Of a DNA stretch of 64,000 nucleotides, positions 9,021 to 17,132 are shown in pieces. Under the pieces are notes generated by a model that was not told where the DNA came from, did no database searches, and saw only the letters and a list, made by a program, of their open reading frames with translations. Position 1 is the first letter of the stretch, and every line of letters begins with the position of its first letter. The stretch is taken from NCBI RefSeq assembly GCF_014334015.1, contig NZ_CP060488.1:3678501-3742500 (forward strand). Direction: 5' to 3'. Source of the DNA: Bacteroides sp. M10 (GTDB lineage: Bacteria > Bacteroidota > Bacteroidia > Bacteroidales > Bacteroidaceae). The position numbers were made by a program, and so were the translations under genes.

Positions 9021-9051
9021 CAAAGGTATAAATAGTAATTGCCTTTGCAAA
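9021..9051 (-). promoter_or_regulatory. Strong Bacteroides promoter for the beta-lactamase gene
   Basis: Read on the minus strand, TTTG (9051-9048) is followed after exactly 19 bases by TACCTTTG (9028-9021). This matches the Bacteroides -33/-7 consensus in sequence and spacing. It lies 59 bases upstream of the beta-lactamase start. Confidence 0.75.
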
Positions 9052-9220
9052 TTCTCATTCAAAAATAGTGATGTCGGATAAGAAATTCCTACTTTTGTGA
9101 ATAAATTGATAAGTGAATAGATGTTATGTTAAAATGTCAGTCGGCATTGTTTCAGCATGTAACATAAATACAGGAAAAGGTACGAATAAGAAGGTTATAT
9201 CAAAGAGTAAAATATTCATT

Positions 9221-10966
9221 ATGATTGCATTAGATAATTTTGAGAGCTTTGTGCCATATAGAATATTAGCGCGCGGAGAAGAGTATTATGAAATAGGGGC
9301 TGTTTCTGAATTGGAAGAAGATTCGCCCGGTGAATGGACTGCGACAGTAGAGGGTACGGAGAATTATAGCGTAGAGATATCTATGGACGGAAAGGAAATA
9401 GAGTCTTGGTACTGTGATTGTCCGTATGATGGGGAGATTTGTAAACATGTCGTAGCAACCTTACTGGCAATTCGTGATAATGAGAAAAAGGTGAATCGCA
9501 GTGCCTTTTCCAAGATGAAAGTAGAAGTAGAGGAAGCCGTTGTTATAGATGAAACTGTGGACATGCAACAATTGCTGTCATTCGTTAACCCACAAGAACT
9601 TTCACAATTTATATATGAATATGCCTCTATGCATCCGGAGTTTAAAACAGCCCTTTTGAATCGTTTTATGGTTAAAGAGTTGTCTGCAACATCAAAAGAA
9701 AAGGATTACAGAGCAGAGATTCAGAAAGTGTTTAATGACTCTTATTATAACAAAAAGTCTCGTTATCATAATCGTTATGATGATTTTGACTGTGATTGGG
9801 AAACAGTTTTCAATCGGATGGACACTTTTTTGGAGAAAGCAGACTTCTTTTTGAATGTGGGAAACATAGATACTGCTATTGATATAGCTCTTCAAACTCT
9901 TCGTTCAATCGGTGAGAATTATGAGGATGAACTTTTGTATAATGATGATCTCTATCCTTCTGATTATTGTGAGCAGGCAGGAGATTTGCTGATAAAAATA
10001 ATCGAGCACCCTAAGACCACCCAAAAGCAAAAGACAGCGATTCTTCAGGAATTAGGTCAGCTGGCTAAACTATCTACTTATCGTGATTATGACCTTTATG
10101 ATATAGACGAATTGTTGATGCAAATAAATCTTTCCATTCAACCGGCAGAAAAAGCGTTGGAATTGATTGACAAACTCTTGGAAGAAAGAAAAGATACTTA
10201 CGACTTATATCAAATCGTTCTTCGGAAAGTCAATTTGTTAACCGAACTGCATGAGGAGCAAAAAGCGGCTGATACGATTCGTCAATACCTTTATTTAACT
10301 GAAATTCGAGAAATGGAAGTGGATAAATTGATTGCCCGTTGTCAATATGATGAAGCTATCCGTTTGTTGAATGAAGGAATAGAGATTGCGGAAAAAGAAG
10401 AACATATCGGAACCGTAGAGGAATGGTTGAAAACTAAATTGAGGATTTACGAGATGACTCATCAAACTGCTGAAGTCATTAATACATGTCGTTTATTGTT
10501 TGTGTCGGGTAGAGATCAGTTAGAATATTATAGTAAACTTAAAACTCTTGTTCCGAAAGAAGAGTGGAAGAGCTTTCTGGATACGATGATGAAAGAAACT
10601 CAATTTAGTGAATATTTTTCTTTTGGTGGAAATGATGAGGCTGAAATTTATGTGAAAGAAAGAGATTATGAGCGTTTGTTCAAACTGTTGTCATCAATCA
10701 GGTATCATCAACTGGAAGCACTGATGAAATATTCTTATCATCTGAAAGACACTCATTCGGAGCAATTGATTGCTATATATACCTCTTTGTTGAATGATTA
10801 CGCGGAACAGAATGTGGGACGGACTCATTATGAATTGATAGCACAGGCGTTGTTGTGTGCAAAGAAACTTAATGGGGGACAGGAAGCTGTGAAAAGGTTA
10901 GTTGCAGAGTTCCGGATAAAATATAAACGTCGTCCGGCAATGATGGAAGTATTAAGGAGATTCTAA
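9221..10966 (+). CDS. SWIM zinc-finger protein with helical repeat C-terminal region
   Basis: 581 residues from the ATG at 9221. The SWIM motif CxCx(n)CxH is complete at Cys65, Cys67, Cys74 and His76 (WYCDCPYDGEICKH), a zinc-binding module found in DNA- or protein-binding proteins. The rest is long alpha-helical sequence with TPR-like spacing (for example LLEERKDTYDLYQIVLRKVNLL). An in-frame GTG at 9113 would add 36 residues without domain content, so 9221 is preferred. A TACTTTTG -7 box at 9090-9097 supports a leader of about 120 bases. The exact function is unknown; similar proteins often sit near Swi2/Snf2 helicases, but none is adjacent here. Confidence 0.8.
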   Translation: MIALDNFESFVPYRILARGEEYYEIGAVSELEEDSPGEWTATVEGTENYSVEISMDGKEIESWYCDCPYDGEICKHVVATLLAIRDNEKKVNRSAFSKMKVEVEEAVVIDETVDMQQLLSFVNPQELSQFIYEYASMHPEFKTALLNRFMVKELSATSKEKDYRAEIQKVFNDSYYNKKSRYHNRYDDFDCDWETVFNRMDTFLEKADFFLNVGNIDTAIDIALQTLRSIGENYEDELLYNDDLYPSDYCEQAGDLLIKIIEHPKTTQKQKTAILQELGQLAKLSTYRDYDLYDIDELLMQINLSIQPAEKALELIDKLLEERKDTYDLYQIVLRKVNLLTELHEEQKAADTIRQYLYLTEIREMEVDKLIARCQYDEAIRLLNEGIEIAEKEEHIGTVEEWLKTKLRIYEMTHQTAEVINTCRLLFVSGRDQLEYYSKLKTLVPKEEWKSFLDTMMKETQFSEYFSFGGNDEAEIYVKERDYERLFKLLSSIRYHQLEALMKYSYHLKDTHSEQLIAIYTSLLNDYAEQNVGRTHYELIAQALLCAKKLNGGQEAVKRLVAEFRIKYKRRPAMMEVLRRF

Positions 10967-11002
10967 AAATACTTTATTATAAGTTTTTCTGTATCTCTGT
11001 TG

Positions 11003-11030
11003 TTTGGAGATAGCAAAGTTCGTACCTTTG
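11003..11030 (+). promoter_or_regulatory. Promoter for the MNT-HEPN gene
   Basis: TACCTTTG at 11023-11030 is a good -7 box, with TTTG at 11003-11006. The 16-base spacing is short. It lies 25 bases before the ATG at 11055. Confidence 0.5.
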
Positions 11031-11054
11031 TAAGGTTATCAAATAAGCTTGATT

Positions 11055-11942
11055 ATGAAAAAGTCTATAAAACGTTTACCCAAACGTACGCAGGAAGAAT
11101 TGACAGTCTTGCTGGATTTAGTGTGTAAGAGCATCAGGAATTGTCAGATGGTTATCCTGTTCGGAAGTTATGCAAGGGGAAACTATGTTTTATGGGATAG
11201 TAATATAGAATTCGGTGTCCATACTTCCTATCAGAGTGATTATGATATTCTTGTGGTCATAACCGGACCGGCTAAGCAAGTGGAAGAGAAATTACACCGT
11301 ATTACGAATAAATATCATGACTTGTTTGCAGACCGTCGTCATGCTTTTCCGCAATTTATAGTGGAGCATATTAATACAGTAAACCGTAATTTGGAAATCA
11401 GCCAGTATTTCTTTACGGATATAGTAAAGGAGGGTATCATGCTTTATGATAGTGGTAAGTGTGAATTGGCTAAACCACGTAAGTTGAGCTTTAGGGAGAT
11501 TCGGGATATTGCACAGGGTGAATTTAATAAACTTTTTCCTTACGCCTGTGACTTTTTAGGTAGTGTGAAGGAATATTTCGTGCCTAAAGGACAATATAAC
11601 TTATCCGCTTTCATGCTTCATCAGGCTTGTGAAAAACTTTATAATTGTATTCTGATGGTCTTTACGAACTATCGCCCGAAGAGTCATAAAATCAAAGAAC
11701 TCGGTGGGATGGTGAAACGTTTTTCTATGGAATTAACCACAGTCTTTCCTCAAAATACGGATGCAGAGAAAGAATGTTTTGATTTATTATGCCGTTCTTA
11801 TATTGAAGCTCGTTATAACAAAGATTTCAGTATCTCGCAAGAACAATTGGAATATCTTATTTCCCGCGTAGATATTCTGAAAAATATTACTGAACGCTTA
11901 TGTAAGGAGAAGATTGTGGAATATGATACGATGATGAAATAA
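11055..11942 (+). CDS. MNT-HEPN fusion: minimal nucleotidyltransferase plus HEPN domain
   Basis: 295 residues from the ATG at 11055; a TTG two codons earlier is not needed. Residues 10-110 form a Pol-beta-type nucleotidyltransferase, with GSYARG at 37-42 and the metal-binding acidic pair Asp62 and Asp64 in SDYDILV. Residues 145-285 are a HEPN helical bundle (FMLHQACEKLYNCIL, then SYIEARYNKDF). In separate-gene MNT/HEPN pairs the HEPN protein is an RNase toxin and MNT modifies and silences it; here both are on one chain. A shortened relic of this gene lies at 16448-16498. It could be a toxin-antitoxin-like module or an aminoglycoside-nucleotidyltransferase relative. Confidence 0.83.
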   Translation: MKKSIKRLPKRTQEELTVLLDLVCKSIRNCQMVILFGSYARGNYVLWDSNIEFGVHTSYQSDYDILVVITGPAKQVEEKLHRITNKYHDLFADRRHAFPQFIVEHINTVNRNLEISQYFFTDIVKEGIMLYDSGKCELAKPRKLSFREIRDIAQGEFNKLFPYACDFLGSVKEYFVPKGQYNLSAFMLHQACEKLYNCILMVFTNYRPKSHKIKELGGMVKRFSMELTTVFPQNTDAEKECFDLLCRSYIEARYNKDFSISQEQLEYLISRVDILKNITERLCKEKIVEYDTMMK

Positions 11943-11991
11943 CTTTTACCGTAAACACGAATATCTCAAATTACATTGCTGGCAATCTGTT

Positions 11992-14850
11992 TCAGATATC
12001 ACCTTGACAGATTTTATACAACAACTCTAACATTTCCTCCGCAATCACGCTCTCTGAAATCCTTATCGCATTATCCTCTTCCGTATTATAACCGAGGTAA
12101 TTCACACTCCCATACCATATTAATGATTTGTCAATAACTGTAATATGTAAAGACAAATTCTCTTTGGCAATCACTTTAACGCCAATCCTTTTCAATAATT
12201 CATCCTTTTCTGAATGGCATTTTACAAATACTATAATTTGAACGCCTCGTAAGGTAAGTTCTTGTAGCATATCAAGTATGGGAGTCCGTATGCTAAACCA
12301 CAATTTGGAAGAAGATATCACTACCGATTTACGAGTACATGATAGGTCGGAAAGAAATGTCCTTAAAAAATTCTTTCCATTAAATATGATATCCGGAGAA
12401 TTGTGGAAAAGATTTGTCGGATTAATTGTGCTCAATTTATAGCCAACCGCTGCATATCCTTTTAATCTCCGTTTATACATGGTGTCACATAAGGGCAGAT
12501 GAATGTCAATGTAATCATAAATAATAACATCTTTCTTGCCTGGATACTCACGATGTAAACGACCTGAATATTGTGCTACAATGCCTTTCCATGAAACGGG
12601 CAAGGCGAGAAATAGCGTATCAAGCCGGGGATAGTCGAAGCCTTCTCCCACATACTTGCCCGTGGCAACGATTACGAAAAGTTCTGTTTTGGAAATATTG
12701 TGCAAACGCTCCATTTTCGAACGTTTTTCTTTTATTGATTCCGAGCCGACAAGCGTTATTACATTCTTACACTTTGAGGTAAGCATGGTTGCCAATATTT
12801 CTACATGAGAGGTGAGGTTGGTCAAAATAATAGGGGAACGTCCATCTTCTAATGCTTTACATACATCGTCTATTATGCGTGTGTTCCGACAGATGTCATT
12901 ACTCATTCCTTGTATGGTTTGAGTATATGTTTTCTTATCATCCGTCAATTCCCGATAATTTGTAAAACGAGGTATAAGTAACCGTTCAAATGTTTGCGAA
13001 GCCATCTGTGTTTTTGCATCAGCAGAATAACGGATAGGACCGCATTGCATAAAGATAATAGGTTGATGTCCGTCTTTGCGAATGGGCGTTGCCGTCAGTC
13101 CATATACATAACGAGCGTTTGAGTACTTCAATATCCGTTCGAAATTTATCGCTGAAACATGGTGACACTCGTCCACTATCACCATGCCGTAATTTCGGAT
13201 AAAAGGTTTTATATCATTTTCTTCAAAACAGGATTGCATTAAGGCAATATCTACCATACTATGTAAATTGTTTCCTTTGGAATCCAATGTTCCAAAAGGA
13301 GAAAATACTTTTTTGCGTCCACGTTTGTGTGGCGTATCCTCTTGCTTGTAATCTATCACCAAGTATTCTTCCAATCGGGTTTTCCATTGGTCGAGCAGGG
13401 CTTTGGTATGTACAAGAATAAGTGTGTTTACTTTGCGCTCCACTATCAATCCGATAGCCGCTACGGTTTTTCCAAATGCTGTAGTTCCATATAATACGCC
13501 ATTGTTGTGTGGTATCAGATTTTTTATAGCTGCAATCTGTTCTTCACGTAACTCTCCTTTGAATTGAACAGAGATTGGTGTGCCAAGCTCCGTTTGATCG
13601 TTCATACGATAAGAGACATGGTTTTCATCTAACAAATTAGTAATAGCATCCTCACATCCTCGAGGTAAGGCGATATATTTGTCCGATGGCTCTGCACATG
13701 AAATAATGCGAGGTACATTATATGTAGATAACCTCATTCCCAACTTTGCATAGAATTCCGGATTCTTGAAAGAGGCAATGCGTTTTAAATGATTAATCGC
13801 CTTTGCAGAAAGATCTTCCAGAGGGATATAAAGCATATTGGATTTTATGAGAAGTAGTTCATTGGGGAAATCATCTCTTGCTATCTTTTGCGCCGATGGT
13901 GTTTCCCAAGGTTTGGTTTCGCTTGTAGTTGACAATTCTCCAAGTTCTGATGTCATTCCATGCTTCAATAAAATCTCATCAACTAATATTTCCGAAACTT
14001 TTTGCACACCCAACAAATACGTCCATTGGTCTTCATACGGCATAAAGTTTTCATCTACGAAAACACTATTCCCTTCTTTCCGAGCTTTGCCTTGTAGAGG
14101 TAATGCGACTAAATTTCCGAAACCACCCTCCGGTAACCTGTCTTGATTGGGGAAGAATCGGTCGTATGACTTGAAGGTCATCCGTCCATTTCTTTCCATG
14201 GCTTCTGTTAATATAGCATTACCTAATTTCCTCGCCTTACTTGCTTCCAAAGATATTTCAAAAAATACCCAGACATGTGCACCGTTTCCCGAGCGTGAAC
14301 GCTCAATGGCATGTGGAATCTTCCATTCCTTACAAACATTTATATAGGATAATACATCATTTTGATAATCATACTCGCATGATTTATCATCAAAGTCGGC
14401 ACAAAGGAAGTTACATTTGTTATCCGGGAGGATAGCATATACTCCGATTACATCGCACCCATCAATATCCTTACCCTCAAGATGTCTATAAACATCTTCA
14501 TAACTTAACTCCTTAAAATGGCGATTAGGACATTCGGTACATTTATATTTCCTTTTATTACATAATTGTCTGTCCCATTCATTCAAACATACAGGCTGGT
14601 AACCAGATTTTCCACTATTCTTGCTATACCATCTTCTTGCAAAAATATCTTTCCGACCATGGAATAACTCTCTAAACAATGCGACCTTTTCTTCCAGAGA
14701 CAAACGAGTGACTACAATGCTTTTTTGTGGCTTATCATCTATATGTAGTTGCATCTTTAGATGTTTGATTTCATCTTTTAAGACTTTGTTTTCCTCTTGG
14801 AGCCGTATATTGTCTTCAAAAAGTTCTTCGTATGTCGGGTTCTTCTTCAT
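11992..14850 (-). CDS. TOTE-type conflict protein: archaeo-eukaryotic primase, SF2 helicase, PLD-like domain
   Basis: 952 residues from the ATG at 14850 (MKKNPTYEEL). A 35-residue coiled coil is followed by a Cys cluster (about 88-108) and an archaeo-eukaryotic primase domain with DxD at 152/154 (ADFDD) and GAHVWVFF near 190. An SF2 helicase follows, with Walker A at 455-462 (GTTAFGKT), DECHH at 560-564, TATP and a QYSGRLHR motif VI. The C-terminal 100 residues resemble a PLD nuclease (VIDKSLIWYGSVN). The usual HxK is not intact; SLH stands in its place. This order is that of TOTE conflict proteins, thought to act against invading nucleic acid. A frame from 14922 would overlap the upstream ATPase gene's coding end. 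Confidence 0.82.
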   Translation of the reverse strand: MKKNPTYEELFEDNIRLQEENKVLKDEIKHLKMQLHIDDKPQKSIVVTRLSLEEKVALFRELFHGRKDIFARRWYSKNSGKSGYQPVCLNEWDRQLCNKRKYKCTECPNRHFKELSYEDVYRHLEGKDIDGCDVIGVYAILPDNKCNFLCADFDDKSCEYDYQNDVLSYINVCKEWKIPHAIERSRSGNGAHVWVFFEISLEASKARKLGNAILTEAMERNGRMTFKSYDRFFPNQDRLPEGGFGNLVALPLQGKARKEGNSVFVDENFMPYEDQWTYLLGVQKVSEILVDEILLKHGMTSELGELSTTSETKPWETPSAQKIARDDFPNELLLIKSNMLYIPLEDLSAKAINHLKRIASFKNPEFYAKLGMRLSTYNVPRIISCAEPSDKYIALPRGCEDAITNLLDENHVSYRMNDQTELGTPISVQFKGELREEQIAAIKNLIPHNNGVLYGTTAFGKTVAAIGLIVERKVNTLILVHTKALLDQWKTRLEEYLVIDYKQEDTPHKRGRKKVFSPFGTLDSKGNNLHSMVDIALMQSCFEENDIKPFIRNYGMVIVDECHHVSAINFERILKYSNARYVYGLTATPIRKDGHQPIIFMQCGPIRYSADAKTQMASQTFERLLIPRFTNYRELTDDKKTYTQTIQGMSNDICRNTRIIDDVCKALEDGRSPIILTNLTSHVEILATMLTSKCKNVITLVGSESIKEKRSKMERLHNISKTELFVIVATGKYVGEGFDYPRLDTLFLALPVSWKGIVAQYSGRLHREYPGKKDVIIYDYIDIHLPLCDTMYKRRLKGYAAVGYKLSTINPTNLFHNSPDIIFNGKNFLRTFLSDLSCTRKSVVISSSKLWFSIRTPILDMLQELTLRGVQIIVFVKCHSEKDELLKRIGVKVIAKENLSLHITVIDKSLIWYGSVNYLGYNTEEDNAIRISESVIAEEMLELLYKICQGDI

Positions 14851-14887
14851 GGTAGATAAAATCTTGCAATCATATTTTCTGCTGAAC

Positions 14888-16177
14888 TTAGAAATAAGTC
14901 GATATAGCATAAAGCGGAACATTTGTCATCCAGTCCTGCTCTCGATAATCCGACATGGAGAAACGCAATCCGTGCATACCTGGACGAGAAGCCACAAAGG
15001 TGGAAAGTGATTTGGCACGGAGATTCTCTTCTGCCTTTGCCTCTATCGGAACGATCTCACCACCATGTTGAATCAGAAAATCTATCTCTAATTTCGCATC
15101 GTTACTATAATAGAAAACAGAAGTATCGCGTGTCGCTACTAATTGGCTCATCACATAATTCTCCGTAAAGGCTCCCTTTGATTCCTCCATGCCGTTTTCA
15201 GCTACTAATAGCTTTTCCGGTGGGGTTTCGCTCATGGCTCCCAACAAGCCACAATCTAAAAGGAAAAGTTTGAAACCGGAAATATCCACATAGAATTTTA
15301 AGGGCATCTTAGCTTCGTTCACCCTTTCTGCCTTATAGACCAAACCGGCATCCATCAGCCATTGGATAGCTATTTCAAAATCTTTAGCTCTACCTCCCGG
15401 TTTTGTCACACCATAGATGAATTTCTTATTTTCTTTCACTAATTGTGAAGGCATGGATTGCCACACCATATTGATACGATTGGATTCCGAAGTAGGCACG
15501 TGCTTCGATATATCTTTTTGGTAAGTGTAAAGAATATTGTTTTGGACTTCTCTCACCTTAATGGCATCATTGGTTTCAATGAATTTCATGACTGATTCGG
15601 GCATACCCCCTACAAAATAGTATTCGCGCAACGCCTTGACGTATTCGTTTTTAAGTAGTTTTATCGTTATCCAATCCTTGGAACGAAGAATATCAACCAT
15701 TTGTTTTTTGCCTTTTGCTAATAGGAATTCATCGAATGTCATGGGGTAGATATGCAGAATATCGACCTTGCCAACAGGGAACGATTCACCTCTATGCATA
15801 GTAATACCCAATAACGACCCTGCAACCGCCACATGATATTGGGGGGCATTTTCGCAGAAATATTTCAAAACTGACAATCCGCGTGGCGATTCTTGGATTT
15901 CATCAAGGATAATCAATGTTTTACCGGCTTCTATGCTTTGCTCTGTGATGGCACCTATTGCAAGGATGATACGTTGTATATTATAATCTTGCATAAACAG
16001 ATTCTTTGCCAATTCATTATCATCGCAATTGATATAAGCTACATTAGCAAATTCTTGTTCTCCGAATCTTTTAAGAATATAGGTTTTGCCAACCTGACGT
16101 GCACCTGATAAGATAAGGGGCTTTCTACCTTCCTTGTTCTTCCATTCCTTGAGCTGCTCTATAATGTTTCTATACAT
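14888..16177 (-). CDS. AAA ATPase of the DUF4143 type with C-terminal nuclease-like domain
   Basis: 429 residues. The N-terminal AAA domain has Walker A GARQVGKT (about 25-32), Walker B TLIILDEIQE (about 89-98) and sensor AGSLLG. The C-terminal DUF4143 region carries a PD-(D/E)xK-like pattern (ENYVMSQL, then EIDFLIQ and PIEAKAE). This family is abundant in Bacteroides, often single-copy next to other conflict genes, and its role is unproven. The gene lies 37 bases upstream of the TOTE protein gene on the same strand and may be cotranscribed with it. Four regularly spaced repeats precede it. Confidence 0.85.
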   Translation of the reverse strand: MYRNIIEQLKEWKNKEGRKPLILSGARQVGKTYILKRFGEQEFANVAYINCDDNELAKNLFMQDYNIQRIILAIGAITEQSIEAGKTLIILDEIQESPRGLSVLKYFCENAPQYHVAVAGSLLGITMHRGESFPVGKVDILHIYPMTFDEFLLAKGKKQMVDILRSKDWITIKLLKNEYVKALREYYFVGGMPESVMKFIETNDAIKVREVQNNILYTYQKDISKHVPTSESNRINMVWQSMPSQLVKENKKFIYGVTKPGGRAKDFEIAIQWLMDAGLVYKAERVNEAKMPLKFYVDISGFKLFLLDCGLLGAMSETPPEKLLVAENGMEESKGAFTENYVMSQLVATRDTSVFYYSNDAKLEIDFLIQHGGEIVPIEAKAEENLRAKSLSTFVASRPGMHGLRFSMSDYREQDWMTNVPLYAISTYF

Positions 16178-16208
16178 GGTAGTCTATTATTAAATTTGAT
16201 GTCTAGTA

Positions 16209-16328
16209 CAAATATACACTTTTCCTACCGAACTTTTACTCTTGAATCACATTTTTCTTACCGAATATTTTGCTGCTAAATACGTAAATCCTACCGAATA
16301 TCAAAAAGACTATTACTTTTCTACCAAA
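16209..16328 (-). promoter_or_regulatory. 33-bp-period TTCGGTAGG repeats plus -7 box upstream of the ATPase
   Basis: On the plus strand CCTACCGAA occurs at 16224-16232 and 16290-16298, with one-base or two-base variants at 16257-16265 (CTTACCGAA) and 16320-16328 (TCTACCAAA). The steps are 33, 33 and 30 bases. TATATTTG, a -7 match on the minus strand, lies at 16216-16209, directly downstream of the array. The arrangement suggests a multi-site operator for the ATPase gene. Confidence 0.55.
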
Positions 16329-16447
16329 TTTTCTTTGTTTTTGTAGTCTGAATTCTGGCAAAAGAACGCAAGAAAACATGGAACGAAAGAATGGATTATT
16401 TTTTTTGATAACTAGCAAGTTAAGTTTTTCGTAGTGAATAATGTGTA

Positions 16448-16498
16448 TCGGAGGTTATGCAAGGGGAAAATCGCGGAATATGATACGGGGTGGAATAG
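16448..16498 (+). pseudogene. Internally deleted relic of the MNT-HEPN gene
   Basis: Bases 16448-16469 match the part of the MNT-HEPN gene that encodes GSYARG (near 11160) with one mismatch. The following bases, 16470-16498, match that gene's last codons (near 11910-11940) with a few mismatches. About 730 bases between these two parts are missing. The relic cannot encode a protein. It places a scar of the same gene on the far side of the TOTE/ATPase pair. Confidence 0.6.
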
Positions 16499-16582
16499 TT
16501 GCCTTCAGTGAAATAAAGAGGTGTCGCATTTATGAATTGAATTCAGCTTACGCAACTCTATGAAATAAAAAACAAAATATAT

Positions 16583-16601
16583 CTGTCATCTGTCACAGAT
16601 T
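16583..16601 (+). repeat. Left 19-bp inverted repeat bracketing the VirE-family gene
   Basis: CTGTCATCTGTCACAGATT; the inverted copy at 19301-19319 differs at one position. Together they enclose the VirE-family gene, its palindrome array and two clusters of GTGACAGCA. Confidence 0.7.
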
Positions 16602-16636
16602 ATAATCTAACTTGCAGAGTATAAGAACTTAATAGT

Positions 16637-16682
16637 GTGACAGCATAAGGTGACAGCAGTGTGATAGCAATAATGCTGTCAC
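16637..16682 (+). repeat. GTGACAGCA cluster, upstream side
   Basis: GTGACAGCA at 16637-16645 and 16650-16658, a one-mismatch copy at 16661-16669, and an inverted copy TGCTGTCAC at 16674-16682. The same motif recurs downstream of the VirE-family gene at 19220-19265. Confidence 0.7.
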
Positions 16683-16801
16683 CCCAAAAAACAAAGAAAA
16701 AATCAAAGATACTGTTTGGAAATGAATAGTATCAGCTATAGAAAGATAAGTCGTTCAATTTATTATCCCCGTACTTATGAGTTGTACTGCCTTTAAACTA
16801 A

Positions 16802-16942
16802 CAGTTTCAAGGCGTGAAACTGTTATTCTTGCGGTTTGAAACTTTAGTTTCATAGGCTTGAAACTCTAGTTCCAATTACTTGAAACTATTGGTTTCTTAC
16901 CGATGAAACTAGAGTTTCTCTTAGCTGGAACTTTAGTTTCAA
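16802..16942. repeat. Array of GAAACT/AGTTTC palindromes
   Basis: Within 141 bases the hexamer GAAACT or its complement AGTTTC, with a few one-base variants, recurs about 13 times in alternating orientation. They pair into about seven short palindromes, such as TTGAAACTTTAGTTTCA and TGAAACTAGAGTTTC, with spacers of two to a few bases. The array lies 190 bases upstream of the VirE-family gene. The rest of 16178-17132 is A+T-rich and without a recognisable gene. Candidate operator, origin-like iteron set, or folded element. Confidence 0.75.
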
Positions 16943-17132
16943 GCAGAGAAAAATAACTTGAACCGTAATTGAGTGATAACGATCCCGTTTCTTTCGGCTA
17001 AATAGGCACTTGATATATCAATAATTTTTTATATTAAAATCTTGTTTTTCTTGTCGGTCCCGAATAATATGAGTAATTTAGCAGTCTCAACGATCACAAA
17101 GGCGCTGACAAAACAATTTATTATCAAAATTA

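Noticed and set aside
14851..14922. Longer start of the TOTE protein
   Set aside because: The extra 24 residues overlap the end of the upstream ATPase gene and precede the natural coiled-coil start MKKNPTYEEL.
16802..16942. CRISPR array
   Set aside because: The repeated units are only 6-8 bases, alternate in orientation and lack spacers of uniform length; no cas gene is near.
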